Below the pieces are notes generated by a model. The model made no database searches, had not been told where the DNA came from, and saw nothing but the letters and a program-made list of their open reading frames with translations. This document shows, one piece after another, positions 44,365 through 51,982 of a stretch of 64,000 nt of DNA. The translations under genes were made by a program, and so were the position numbers. Numbering within the stretch: the first letter of the stretch is position 1; every line of letters starts with the position of its first letter. The stretch covers positions 124,001 through 188,000 of the forward strand of contig JAFZRE010000023.1 of NCBI GenBank assembly GCA_017620015.1. Reading direction: 5' to 3'. This DNA is from Bacteroidales bacterium. GTDB lineage: Bacteria; Bacteroidota; Bacteroidia; Bacteroidales; ML635J-15.

Positions 44365-45783
44365 GCAGAATAGGTCGTCCATTGTAATCTGCGACTGCAT
44401 GAGGTTGCTGTATTCGTTGCGCTGTACGCCGTAGGTCGTTATCAGTGTGAGATGAATCGACTTGCGGGTTGCGGAAACCTGTTTGAAAACGGATAACTTA
44501 CGCCTTAATCCTTGCTCGACTGACTTTGTTATGGAAAACTCATCGGACGAAAACTTTATTTCACACACATTTACAACATTGTCGCTACGGTCGATAAGCA
44601 AATCTATCTGCGCTCCGTCGTGCTCATCGGTTGCGGATGTGCGCCACGAATATTCTGAAGAAACAATTCCGCTGATACCCAATGACTTCTTAATTTGCGG
44701 AATATGCCAAAGGCACACGCGCTCGAAAGCAAGTCCTTTCCATGCTGAAATTTCTGGCCAGTCGATTGCCGACGACCAGTAGCCTATCGCAACCGCATCG
44801 ACTACACGCAGGAAACGATAATAAAACAGCGTAAAGTTGTCGATTAGCTGATAGGTAGCACCATATTTTTTCTTGTCGAAAGCCTGATAACGCCGTATAA
44901 ATCCGCACTGCTCAAGGTCTTCGAGAATCTTGGTGAGCATACCGCTGTTTTCCACACCTGACATTGCTGAAACTTCGTCGCGGCTCATGCCAATCTTCTT
45001 TGTAGCCAGGGCTTCCACTATGGCGATATATGGTTCGGGTCGCTTGAACAGGGAAGCATATAGTTCTTCAAACTCGTTGCGCAGTTTGCCGTCGTCGGCA
45101 AAGAACAGCCTGTCCATATTCTGAGCGAGGCTTTCGCCGCGACGCATAAGGCTCCAGTAGTACGGAATGCCGCCAAGTGCCATATACGCCTCAACTATGT
45201 CCTTGCGATTCATCGGAATGTCCTGCACCTGCACAAACTGTTCACATTCCGAAAGCGTGAACGGTTGCACCAGTATGCTTTCTGTCAGACGGTTGTGAAG
45301 TCCACCGCGATTTTTCATAATCTTGTTTACAATCCACGAAGTGGCACTGCCACACACTATCAGTACGATGTCTTTTTCTGCCCGTGCAGTTGCCCAGCCA
45401 TTCCAAAAATGCTCCAATGCACTTATGAAGTTCGATTTTGGGGTGTCCATCCACGAAAGTTCGTCAAGATAGATTATCTTCTTGCGGTCGCTCGACTGCT
45501 CAACTAGATGCTGGAGCATTTCAAACGCATCAAACCAATCCTTGGGCAGATTGCAGTTTTCGAGACCTGCATCACGCAATGAATTACGGAACGCTGAAAG
45601 CTGTCTTTTCATACTTGCATTGGCAACGCCAACATGTTGAAATGTAAACTTATAGCCAAAAGTTTCGCGAATAAGATAGGTCTTTCCAACCCTTCTTCGT
45701 CCATATACCGCACAAAATTGCGGTTCGTCCGATTCAACTAGCCTCAACAGGTCCGACTGTTCTTTCTTCCTTCCGATAATCAT
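44362..45783 (-). CDS. AAA ATPase with DUF234 nuclease-like C-terminus (1)
   Basis: A 473-residue protein of the archaeal-ATPase/DUF234 type: N-terminal P-loop (VYGRRRVGKTYLIRE), Walker B (IIYLDELSWMD), sensor (VLIVCGSATSWI), a winged-helix middle (MSRDEVSAMSGVENSGMLTK), and a C-terminal DUF234 part with the PD-(D/E)xK-like DGAQIDLLIDR ... NVCEIKFS. Members are widespread, of unclear role; nuclease activity is inferred. A second copy is at 57307-58740. The gene is flanked by direct repeats of about 67 bases and preceded on its strand by TATTTTTG (45807-45800). Confidence 0.88.
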   Translation of the reverse strand: MIIGRKKEQSDLLRLVESDEPQFCAVYGRRRVGKTYLIRETFGYKFTFQHVGVANASMKRQLSAFRNSLRDAGLENCNLPKDWFDAFEMLQHLVEQSSDRKKIIYLDELSWMDTPKSNFISALEHFWNGWATARAEKDIVLIVCGSATSWIVNKIMKNRGGLHNRLTESILVQPFTLSECEQFVQVQDIPMNRKDIVEAYMALGGIPYYWSLMRRGESLAQNMDRLFFADDGKLRNEFEELYASLFKRPEPYIAIVEALATKKIGMSRDEVSAMSGVENSGMLTKILEDLEQCGFIRRYQAFDKKKYGATYQLIDNFTLFYYRFLRVVDAVAIGYWSSAIDWPEISAWKGLAFERVCLWHIPQIKKSLGISGIVSSEYSWRTSATDEHDGAQIDLLIDRSDNVVNVCEIKFSSDEFSITKSVEQGLRRKLSVFKQVSATRKSIHLTLITTYGVQRNEYSNLMQSQITMDDLFC

Positions 45784-45838
45784 AGCAATATTTTTTTTGC
45801 AAAAATAATAAAATCTTTTTATAATTTACTAAATTTGT

Positions 45839-45906
45839 CAAAAAATATTTACTTTTAGAGAAGTATACCGCTTAAATTTGCTTATAATTTACTAAAAATT
45901 GCAAAT
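45839..45906. repeat. Right direct repeat flanking ATPase/DUF234 gene 1
   Basis: Counterpart of 44298-44364, with the same 3' half. It lies in the 5' region of the ATPase gene. A shorter piece (TATAATTTACTAAATTTG) repeats again at 45820-45837. Confidence 0.8.
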
Positions 45907-45929
45907 CTATATCTCGCAACTAATAAAAA

Positions 45930-45960
45930 AAGCCACTAACCGAATTGATTAGTGGCTTTA
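45930..45960 (-). terminator. Terminator after pyrBI
   Basis: AAGCCACTAA and TTAGTGGCTT form a 10-bp perfect stem; on the minus strand it is followed by seven T residues. Confidence 0.9.
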
Positions 45961-45976
45961 AACAATAAAAAGATAT

Positions 45977-46432
45977 TTAAATTATTTCAATGTTGTCTTC
46001 CCACGTGATTTTTTCGCAGTAGCGGCACTTTAGACCGATTTTACCGTCTTTCTTGACTACTGTGAACTTGGTGGAAACCTTTTCGTGGTTGGTTATGCAC
46101 TTGGGGTTGAAGCATTTTACAAAACCTTCAATCTTTTCGGGCAATTGAACTTGCTTTTTGTCAACAACCTTGAAGTCCTTGATAATGTTGATGACAGCCT
46201 TCGGGTCGATGAGGGCAATCTTGTTGGCATCGTCGTCGCTTGGGAACCTGTCGGCAATCTTAATGATAGCCTTTGTTCCGTACTTCTTGCTGGGCAGGTT
46301 GTTGCCGAAGAAAACTGGAGTATCAAAGTTTTCTATTCCAATGATAGACAATATTTTATATAATTTGTCGGCTTGAATGTGGTCGATAACGGTTCCGTTT
46401 TCGATAGCCTTTACTGTTAATTCTTCTTTCAT
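45977..46432 (-). CDS. pyrI: Aspartate carbamoyltransferase regulatory subunit
   Basis: PyrI binds nucleotide effectors and zinc and regulates PyrB in the first committed step of pyrimidine synthesis. The 151-residue protein has the nucleotide-binding N-terminus (VKAIENGTVIDHIQADK) and the zinc-binding C-terminus with four cysteines (KCFNPKCITNHE ... KCRYCEK). It follows pyrB by 11 bases in one operon, ended by a strong terminator. Confidence 0.96.
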   Translation of the reverse strand: MKEELTVKAIENGTVIDHIQADKLYKILSIIGIENFDTPVFFGNNLPSKKYGTKAIIKIADRFPSDDDANKIALIDPKAVINIIKDFKVVDKKQVQLPEKIEGFVKCFNPKCITNHEKVSTKFTVVKKDGKIGLKCRYCEKITWEDNIEII

Positions 46433-46443
46433 GACTTTACGAT

Positions 46444-47355
46444 TTATTTAAGACCTAAAATAAGTGCAATGATTGCCATTCTCGTATATACGCCGTTTTC
46501 GGCCTGTTCGAAGTAGTATGCCTTCGGGTTCGAGTCAACGTCGGTGTCGATTTCGTTAACGCGTGGCAGCGGGTGCAAAACTCTCATGTTGTCCTTTGTG
46601 CCTTCGAGCATCTTGTTCTTGAGAACGTAAACGTTCTTAACCTTTTCATATTCAAGCAGGTCGGAGAAACGTTCGCGCTGTACGCGGGTTACATAGACAA
46701 TGTCGGCATCCTTGATGTTCGGTTCGAGTTCTTCGTACTCGTTGTACTTGATGCCCTTTGAGTCGAGGTAGTCCTTGTATTCCTGTGGCATTCTGAGGCT
46801 TGCTGGCGATATGAAGTTGAAAGTCGGGTTGAATTCCGACATTGCCATTAGCAAAGAGTGAACGGTACGACCGTACTTGAGGTCGCCTACCAGACAGAGC
46901 TTGAGGTTCTCGAGGGTACCCTGAGTTTTGTAGATTGAGTAGAGGTCGAGCAGGCACTGTGTCGGGTGCTGGTTGGAACCGTCGCCGGCATTAATAATAG
47001 GTACGCGTGAGATTTCGCTTGCGTAGCGTGCGCTTCCTTCAATCGGGTGGCGCATTACGATAAGGTCGGCGTATTTGCTGATTGTCATAATGGTGTCGTT
47101 GAACGATTCGCCCTTGGCCTGACTGGTGTTGGTTGCTTCGCTGAAACCGATTACTCTTCCGCCCAGACGCTGTATTGCAGTCTCGAAACTGAGACGAGTA
47201 CGTGTCGATGGTTCAAAGAACAACGAGGCGACAACGTAGTTGTCCAACAGTTTCTGGTTGGGGTTCTTCTCAAATTCTGCTGCGACTTCGAGGATGCGGA
47301 AATATTCTTCCTTCGTGTAGTCGCTGATGGAAATTAAACTCTTGTTTTTCATCAT
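46444..47355 (-). CDS. pyrB: Aspartate carbamoyltransferase catalytic subunit
   Basis: PyrB joins carbamoyl phosphate and aspartate. The 303-residue protein has the carbamoyl-phosphate motif [12 protein letters not shown], the [11 protein letters not shown] loop, [30 protein letters not shown] and the aspartate-side [10 protein letters not shown]. Length and order are standard. It precedes pyrI. No separate promoter box was found between it and the FKBP gene terminator. Confidence 0.97.
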   Translation of the reverse strand: MMKNKSLISISDYTKEEYFRILEVAAEFEKNPNQKLLDNYVVASLFFEPSTRTRLSFETAIQRLGGRVIGFSEATNTSQAKGESFNDTIMTISKYADLIVMRHPIEGSARYASEISRVPIINAGDGSNQHPTQCLLDLYSIYKTQGTLENLKLCLVGDLKYGRTVHSLLMAMSEFNPTFNFISPASLRMPQEYKDYLDSKGIKYNEYEELEPNIKDADIVYVTRVQRERFSDLLEYEKVKNVYVLKNKMLEGTKDNMRVLHPLPRVNEIDTDVDSNPKAYYFEQAENGVYTRMAIIALILGLK

Positions 47356-47397
47356 CTTTGCTATTTATATTTTTCTATTCTTCGTTTCAAATCAAAA

Positions 47398-47426
47398 AAA
47401 AACCGAAAGGAAAAACTTTCGGTTTT
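47398..47426 (-). terminator. Terminator after FKBP isomerase gene
   Basis: AAAACCGAAAG and CTTTCGGTTTT form an 11-bp stem around GAAAAA; the minus strand continues with a T run. It lies 8 bases after the FKBP stop. Confidence 0.9.
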
Positions 47427-47433
47427 GAAAAAA

Positions 47434-48123
47434 TCATTTCTTAACAATTTCAATCAGTTCGACATCGAAAATTACTGTCGAGTAAGGTTCTACTGTCTGG
47501 TAGCCTGTTTCTCCGAAAGCGAGGTAATATGGGATGAAGAACTTGTATTTTGCACCAGGTGTCATAAGGGTTATTCCTTCGGCGAGGCCGCGTGGCAGAC
47601 TCATCAGGTTGTTTTCCGATGGAGTGTCGCCAGTGCTTCCGAACAAAGTGCCGTCAATTTTCCTTCCTTCAAACTTTATGGTTACATTGTCCGACACCGA
47701 CGGATGTTCAATGCCGTTGCCTTCTGCAATTACCTTATATTGCAGTCCGCTTGTCGTCTGGATAATTCCAGTGTTGGAAAGGTTCTTCTGCAAGAAATCT
47801 TCACCGTCTTTCCTTATGCCACTATATTTAATGTCGAGTATTTGTCGCGAATAGGTGCTGATTGCGTCAACGGCTTCGTCGTGAGATAGGAGGGACGTGT
47901 CGTTTTTCATCAGGTCGGTTATGCCGTTCAGGGTAAGGTCTCGGTTCATAAGTGTGTCCATCTGCTCGTCGAGGTACTGCTGTGCAAGAATGATTCCCAT
48001 TGCGTAGCTTGCCGAGTCCTTCAAGTTTGTGAGTTTTGACGATGCTGGTGGGTTCTGTCGTTCGCAAGATGCAGATAACAGGACTATTGCGCTAATTAAA
48101 ACTATTAATGATACCTTACGCAT
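47434..48123 (-). CDS. FKBP-type peptidyl-prolyl isomerase, lipoprotein
   Basis: A 229-residue lipoprotein (signal VSLIVLISAIVLLSASCERQ, lipobox SASC) with an N-terminal dimerisation-type helical region (KDSASYAMGIILAQQYLDEQ) and a C-terminal FKBP domain (TTSGLQYKVIAEGNG, VTIKFEGRKIDGTLFGS, LPRGLAEGITLMTPGAKYKF, FGETG). It isomerises proline bonds during folding of exported proteins. FKBP aromatic residues are partly retained. Own promoter and terminator. Confidence 0.92.
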   Translation of the reverse strand: MRKVSLIVLISAIVLLSASCERQNPPASSKLTNLKDSASYAMGIILAQQYLDEQMDTLMNRDLTLNGITDLMKNDTSLLSHDEAVDAISTYSRQILDIKYSGIRKDGEDFLQKNLSNTGIIQTTSGLQYKVIAEGNGIEHPSVSDNVTIKFEGRKIDGTLFGSTGDTPSENNLMSLPRGLAEGITLMTPGAKYKFFIPYYLAFGETGYQTVEPYSTVIFDVELIEIVKK

Positions 48124-48142
48124 TTTGTTTTTGTTTCGCCCG

Positions 48143-48150
48143 CAAATTTA
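48143..48150 (-). promoter_or_regulatory. -7 box of FKBP gene promoter
   Basis: The minus strand reads TAAATTTG followed by C, matching TAnnTTTG, 19 bases before the ATG. Confidence 0.55.
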
Positions 48151-48289
48151 ATTCAAATAATCTTCGGTTTGATGTCAAGGTTTGATATTTTATTAACAAT
48201 TTAGGGTAGGGGAGATGTGTACTTTTTTTTCATAATTTGGGCTTTTGCCTTGTGTGAAAATCCTTGCAACAAAAAAAGTCAAAAAATTA

Positions 48290-48320
48290 TTTGCCACTTC
48301 GGTAAAAAGATGTACTTTTG
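48290..48320 (+). promoter_or_regulatory. Canonical promoter of tRNA-Arg
   Basis: TTTG (48290-48293), 19 bases, TACTTTTG (48313-48320): an exact fit to the Bacteroidota promoter, ending 14 bases before the tRNA. Confidence 0.82.
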
Positions 48321-48334
48321 CAGTCCAAAATGAT

Positions 48335-48408
48335 GGTCCAGTAGCTCAGCTGGATAGAGCAACGGCCTTCTAAGCCGTAGGCCACAGGTTCGAATCCTGT
48401 CTGGATCA
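48335..48408 (+). tRNA. tRNA-Arg (anticodon TCT)
   Basis: A 74-base cloverleaf. The acceptor arm GGTCCAG/CTGGATC pairs with one G-T, the D arm is AGCTCAGCTGGATAGAGC-like, the anticodon arm CGGCC-TTCTAAG-CCG gives anticodon TCT, and the T arm has GGTTCGAATCC. CCA is not encoded. It reads AGA codons. Confidence 0.96.
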
Positions 48409-48412
48409 CAAA

Positions 48413-48438
48413 AGCACTGGGAATCAGTGCTTTTTTTG
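48413..48438 (+). terminator. Terminator after tRNA-Arg
   Basis: AGCACTG and CAGTGCT (7 bp) around GGAAT, then seven T residues, four bases after the tRNA. The next gene starts 14 bases later, so it may also be read through. Confidence 0.88.
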
Positions 48439-48451
48439 TTAACGCATAGAC

Positions 48452-49435
48452 ATGGGAACGATATTGCAGCCGAATTTTCAGGAAATAGCGAAAGGCATCG
48501 GAATCGACCTAACGGGCTTCGAAAAATTGCTGATTGACACCATAAATTCCGACAACAGCAATTTCAAGCCGATGCTACAGCACGTTTTCAACGCAAAAGG
48601 CAAACGCATTCGTCCCCTGCTAGTCCATCTTTCAGCAAAGATTTTCGGCAAGCCGACAATAAGCACCGACCACGCTGCCCTAATAGTCGAAATACTGCAC
48701 AACGCAACACTTATCCACGATGACATTGTTGATGAATCGGACATTCGCCGCAACCAGCCCACGCTCAACGCGACCAAGGGAAACAAGGCCGCAGTACTCG
48801 CAGGCGACTACTTGTTTGCAAAAGCAATAAGCATCGCAACACAAAATGCGGAACACTCAATCATCGACATGCTTATGCCAACCGTCTGTGCAATGAGCGA
48901 AGGCGAGTTGCAACAGCTTGATTCAAAAGACTTCAGCATCGACGAAGCAAGGTACTACGAAATCATTTTCAAGAAAACCGCTTCGCTGATAGCATCGTGT
49001 CTGAAAGTCGGAGCATTTACCGCGGGAGCAAGCGAACAGCAGACCGAACAGATTTGCAAAGTCGGTGAGAAAATCGGCTACATCTTCCAGATAAAGGACG
49101 ATATGCTCGACTACTCGTCCAACGGCAAGACCGGCAAGGAAAGCGGCAACGACATCAAGGAACGCAAGGTCACAATGCCGCTCATCTGCGCATGGAACAA
49201 TATGACCGTCGACGAACAGGACAAGCTTTTGTCGCTTTGGAACACGGAACGTACAGCCGAAAACATCGAGCAGATCCGCAAAATGGTTGTCGAAAAGAAC
49301 GGCATCGGCGACAGCCTGAAAAAGATAATGGCTATAAAGTCGGAAACCGATGCCCTTATCGCACAGCTGCCCGACAACAAATACCGCAAATATCTGAAAC
49401 AGATAACAGAATATATCATCGAACGTGAAAACTAG
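48452..49435 (+). CDS. Polyprenyl diphosphate synthase
   Basis: Trans-prenyltransferase that extends isoprenoid chains, probably for menaquinone side chains. The 327-residue protein has the first aspartate-rich motif HDDIVD (with ATLIHDDIVDESDIRR), the KGKRIRPLL substrate motif, the GDYLFAKA stretch and the second aspartate motif FQIKDDMLDY. Product length cannot be read reliably. It starts right after the tRNA-Arg terminator and is followed after 6 bases by the transketolase gene. Codon use is GC-richer than the accessory genes. Confidence 0.93.
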   Translation: MGTILQPNFQEIAKGIGIDLTGFEKLLIDTINSDNSNFKPMLQHVFNAKGKRIRPLLVHLSAKIFGKPTISTDHAALIVEILHNATLIHDDIVDESDIRRNQPTLNATKGNKAAVLAGDYLFAKAISIATQNAEHSIIDMLMPTVCAMSEGELQQLDSKDFSIDEARYYEIIFKKTASLIASCLKVGAFTAGASEQQTEQICKVGEKIGYIFQIKDDMLDYSSNGKTGKESGNDIKERKVTMPLICAWNNMTVDEQDKLLSLWNTERTAENIEQIRKMVVEKNGIGDSLKKIMAIKSETDALIAQLPDNKYRKYLKQITEYIIEREN

Positions 49436-49441
49436 AACGTC

Positions 49442-50386
49442 ATGAAGCAAGTTGAGATAACCCACGCAAAAAACGGATTCGGCAAAGCCCTGGCCGACCT
49501 TGCCGACACCGACAAGCGAATCGTATGCCTAGGACTTGACATTACCAATTCCGTAGGCATGAACTTTTTCAAGGAACGCCATCCCGAAAGGTTCTTCTCG
49601 ATGGGCATTGCCGAGCAGAACGCCGCAGCCACGGCAGCAGGACTTGCATTGTCGGGCAAGATTCCGGCATTCTCGACCTACGCGGTATTCTCAGCGTTGC
49701 GCAGCATCGACCAGATTCGTGTTTCGGTTTGCTACAACAACCTTCATGTAATTATCGGCGGTGCACATGCTGGAATCTCAGTCGGTCCCGACGGCGCAAC
49801 CCACCAGGCTCTCGAAGACCTTGCCATCATGCGTGCTATGCCAAATATGACAGTTCTCAGTCCTTGCGACGAGAACCAGACCTACCTTGCCACAGTTGCT
49901 GCCGTAAAGCAGCTGAGCACACCCTGCTACATCCGCTACGGACGCGAGGCTGTTCCGAACTTCACCGACAAGAACGATAAATTTGAAATCGGCAAAGCAC
50001 AATGGCTCAGGCACGGAAAGGATGTCGGACTGATAGCTACAGGTTCGATGGTTTGGACTGCTCTAGAAACGGCAGAACGCCTTGAGGCAAACGGAATTTC
50101 TGCCGCTGTGATGAACATTCACACGCTGAAGCCAATCGACAAGCAGGCGATTGTGGAAATTGCAAACGAAACCGGCAGAATCGTCACCATCGAGGAACAC
50201 CAGATCACAGGCGGACTTGGTGGAGCTGTTGCCGAAGTCCTTGGCGAACACCGCCCTACCCCGATGAAAATAATTGGTATGCCCGACTGCTTCGGAGAAT
50301 CGGGAAAGCCAGCCGACTTGCTTCACAAGTTTGGACTCGATTCCGAAGCTATAACAGCAAAAACATTGGAATTCATTCACAAATAA
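49442..50386 (+). CDS. Transketolase C-terminal subunit
   Basis: A 314-residue protein covering the pyrimidine-binding and C-terminal parts of transketolase (FFSMGIAEQNAAATAAGLAL, STYAVFSALRSIDQIR, GPDGATHQALEDLAIMRAMP, EEHQITGGLGGAVAE). Two-gene transketolases have the thiamine pyrophosphate-binding part in a separate N-terminal gene. That gene is not next to this one or elsewhere in the window. The enzyme moves two-carbon units in the pentose phosphate pathway. It is in an operon between a polyprenyl synthase and tsaE. Confidence 0.93.
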   Translation: MKQVEITHAKNGFGKALADLADTDKRIVCLGLDITNSVGMNFFKERHPERFFSMGIAEQNAAATAAGLALSGKIPAFSTYAVFSALRSIDQIRVSVCYNNLHVIIGGAHAGISVGPDGATHQALEDLAIMRAMPNMTVLSPCDENQTYLATVAAVKQLSTPCYIRYGREAVPNFTDKNDKFEIGKAQWLRHGKDVGLIATGSMVWTALETAERLEANGISAAVMNIHTLKPIDKQAIVEIANETGRIVTIEEHQITGGLGGAVAEVLGEHRPTPMKIIGMPDCFGESGKPADLLHKFGLDSEAITAKTLEFIHK

Positions 50387-50396
50387 ACCGACGGCA

Positions 50397-50819
50397 ATGT
50401 GCAAGATAACAGTTAACAACCTTGACGAACTGCGCGATGCAGCCAAGCGTTTCCTCGAAATAGTTGGCGATGCGAAGATTTTTGCATTCTATGGAGAAAT
50501 GGGTGTAGGCAAGACCACATTCCTGAAGGAACTTTGCCGCGAAATGGAAGTCGAGGACGAAATCACCAGCCCCACCTTTGCCATTGTAAATGAATACTAC
50601 TCAAAGAAATACGGACAGATTTTCCATTTTGACTTCTACCGCATCGACGACCTACGCGAGGTTTACGACATGGGCTTCGAGGAATACCTCGAAAGCGGTG
50701 CCTACATCTTCATGGAATGGTCCGAAAAAATCGACAACATCCTACCCGACGGTATCACCAAAGTCATTATCACACAAGATGATAAGAAGGTTAGGACGAT
50801 AGAGGTGATTATCAATTGA
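50397..50819 (+). CDS. tsaE: tRNA threonylcarbamoyladenosine biosynthesis ATPase
   Basis: TsaE is the P-loop ATPase that works with TsaB and TsaD to make t6A37 in tRNAs. The 140-residue protein has Walker A (GEMGVGKTTFLKEL), ITSPTFAIVNEY, the Walker B-like FHFDFYRIDD and a C-terminal MEWSEKIDNILP. It begins 10 bases after the transketolase stop. Its stop codon runs into a tandem repeat. Confidence 0.95.
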   Translation: MCKITVNNLDELRDAAKRFLEIVGDAKIFAFYGEMGVGKTTFLKELCREMEVEDEITSPTFAIVNEYYSKKYGQIFHFDFYRIDDLREVYDMGFEEYLESGAYIFMEWSEKIDNILPDGITKVIITQDDKKVRTIEVIIN

Positions 50820-50890
50820 CAATGGATAATGGACAATTGATAATGGACAATGGACAATTGATAATGGACAATTGACAATTAACAATTGAT
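50812..50890. repeat. Degenerate tandem repeat (ACAATTGATAATGG type)
   Basis: Alternating units of GACAATTGATAAT and GACAATGGACAATT cover about 80 bases from the end of tsaE. Spare copies of the same type of sequence lie at 53880-53900. No gene is seen between here and the higB promoter. Confidence 0.75.
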
Positions 50891-50993
50891 AGTGAAGGTA
50901 AACAGTCATGCTGAATTGGTTTCTGAGCCATGTCGAAGAACAGCATCCGTTACGACAAGCAATTAATAATTGATAATTTATGTTGTGATGTTG

Positions 50994-51071
50994 TTTCGGA
51001 TTTACTGCCATAGGCAGTGAGCTAAAGGTTGCGATCCGAAACGGTTGAATATCAGCATTTGTAATGCGCAA
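50994..51071. repeat. Fold-back element, copy 1 (TTTCGGAT...ATCCGAAA)
   Basis: Outer arms TTTCGGAT/ATCCGAAA enclose an inner hairpin ACTGCC-ATA-GGCAGT and AGCTAAAGGTTGC. The following GAATATCAGCATTTGTAATGC is shared with the copy at 59072-59169. Confidence 0.75.
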
Positions 51072-51132
51072 AAAAACATTATAATATCGCAAATGAATGC
51101 TTGTTAATTTTATAAAAATTATATTCGCAAAA

Positions 51133-51165
51133 TTGTGAATATTCGAAAATAAAATTTTATCTTTG
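51133..51165 (+). promoter_or_regulatory. Promoter of higBA
   Basis: TTG (51133-51135), 22 bases, TATCTTTG (51158-51165). The -7 box is an exact TAnnTTTG match; spacing is one base longer than consensus. The leader is about 17 bases. Confidence 0.6.
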
Positions 51166-51187
51166 CCGTGCAAAATGATTGTAATTG

Positions 51188-51505
51188 ATGAAAGTCTTAT
51201 TTGGCAAGGAGTATCTGGGTCAACTATATGAGAAAGGAAGTTGCAGCGACAAGAAGCATCGCTTCCAGCCACAGATTGTAAGAAAATACAAGAAAGTGGT
51301 TGACTTGATGATAAGTTCGCCGAATGTGTTATCGTTGACAAGGTACAATTCGTTATGTTACGAAAAGTTGTCGGGCGATAAGTTAGGATTGTCATCAGTT
51401 AGGGTAAATGATAAATATAGAATTGAATTTGAAGAACTTTTGCAAGAAGAAGAAACTATAGCGACAATTTGTAACATAACAGAATTGAGTAACCATTATA
51501 AATAA
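51188..51505 (+). CDS. higB: HigB-like toxin (RelE superfamily)
   Basis: A 105-residue mRNA-interferase-like toxin. The profile (KYKKVVDLMISSPNVLSLTR, YEKLSGDKLGLSSVRVNDKYR and a closing I-C-N-I-T-E-L-S-N-H-Y-K) matches HigB members of the RelE/ParE fold, where a Arg/Tyr set near the end of the fold cuts mRNA on the ribosome. The gene precedes its antitoxin by 7 bases, the order typical of higBA. Start at 51188 follows the promoter. Confidence 0.86.
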   Translation: MKVLFGKEYLGQLYEKGSCSDKKHRFQPQIVRKYKKVVDLMISSPNVLSLTRYNSLCYEKLSGDKLGLSSVRVNDKYRIEFEELLQEEETIATICNITELSNHYK

Positions 51506-51512
51506 TAGAAAA

Positions 51513-51836
51513 ATGAAAACATTGGAAGCAAACAAGATGACGCCGTACGAGCCGACACATCCCGGCGAGGTGATAAAGGACGAGATAGAATACAGGGGAA
51601 TTTCGCAGCGTGCGTTGGCTATGCAGATTGGAGTTTCATATACGCAGCTCAACGAGGTGCTTAACGGCAAGCGCCCGTTGAATACTGAAATGGCATTGCT
51701 GATAGGTGCTGCCATTGGTCTGGATGCCGAGCCTTTGCTGTCGATGCAGACCCGTTACGATATGATAACCGTAAAGAACAACAAGTCTTTTATCAGCAGA
51801 TTGAACTCAATCCGCAATATTGCAGCGATGCTTTAG
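51513..51836 (+). CDS. higA: HigA-like antitoxin, HTH type
   Basis: A 107-residue protein with the HigA start THPGEVIKDEIEYRGISQRA and a helix-turn-helix (QRALAMQIGVSYTQLNEVLNGKR). It neutralises HigB and represses the pair. The first methionines (MKTLEANK) precede the core by 12 residues. The order toxin-antitoxin fits higBA. Confidence 0.9.
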   Translation: MKTLEANKMTPYEPTHPGEVIKDEIEYRGISQRALAMQIGVSYTQLNEVLNGKRPLNTEMALLIGAAIGLDAEPLLSMQTRYDMITVKNNKSFISRLNSIRNIAAML

Positions 51837-51982
51837 ATGTTGTTTAGATGTTGTTTCGGATTTGCAACCTTGCCCCCCTATTTCGATGCCATATTGTCGA
51901 AAATCAAACAATAAAATCATCGCATTGAAATATTTTTTCTAATTTTGGCGATGTAAAATAAATTTGGACACTAACGGCTATA
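51837..51982 (+). promoter_or_regulatory. Spacer before the AlbA_2 gene
   Basis: Contains TTTCGGATTTGCAACCTTGC, half of the fold-back element present at 50994 and 59072, and TAATTTTG (51940-51947), an exact TAnnTTTG match that may be the -7 box. Confidence 0.4.
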
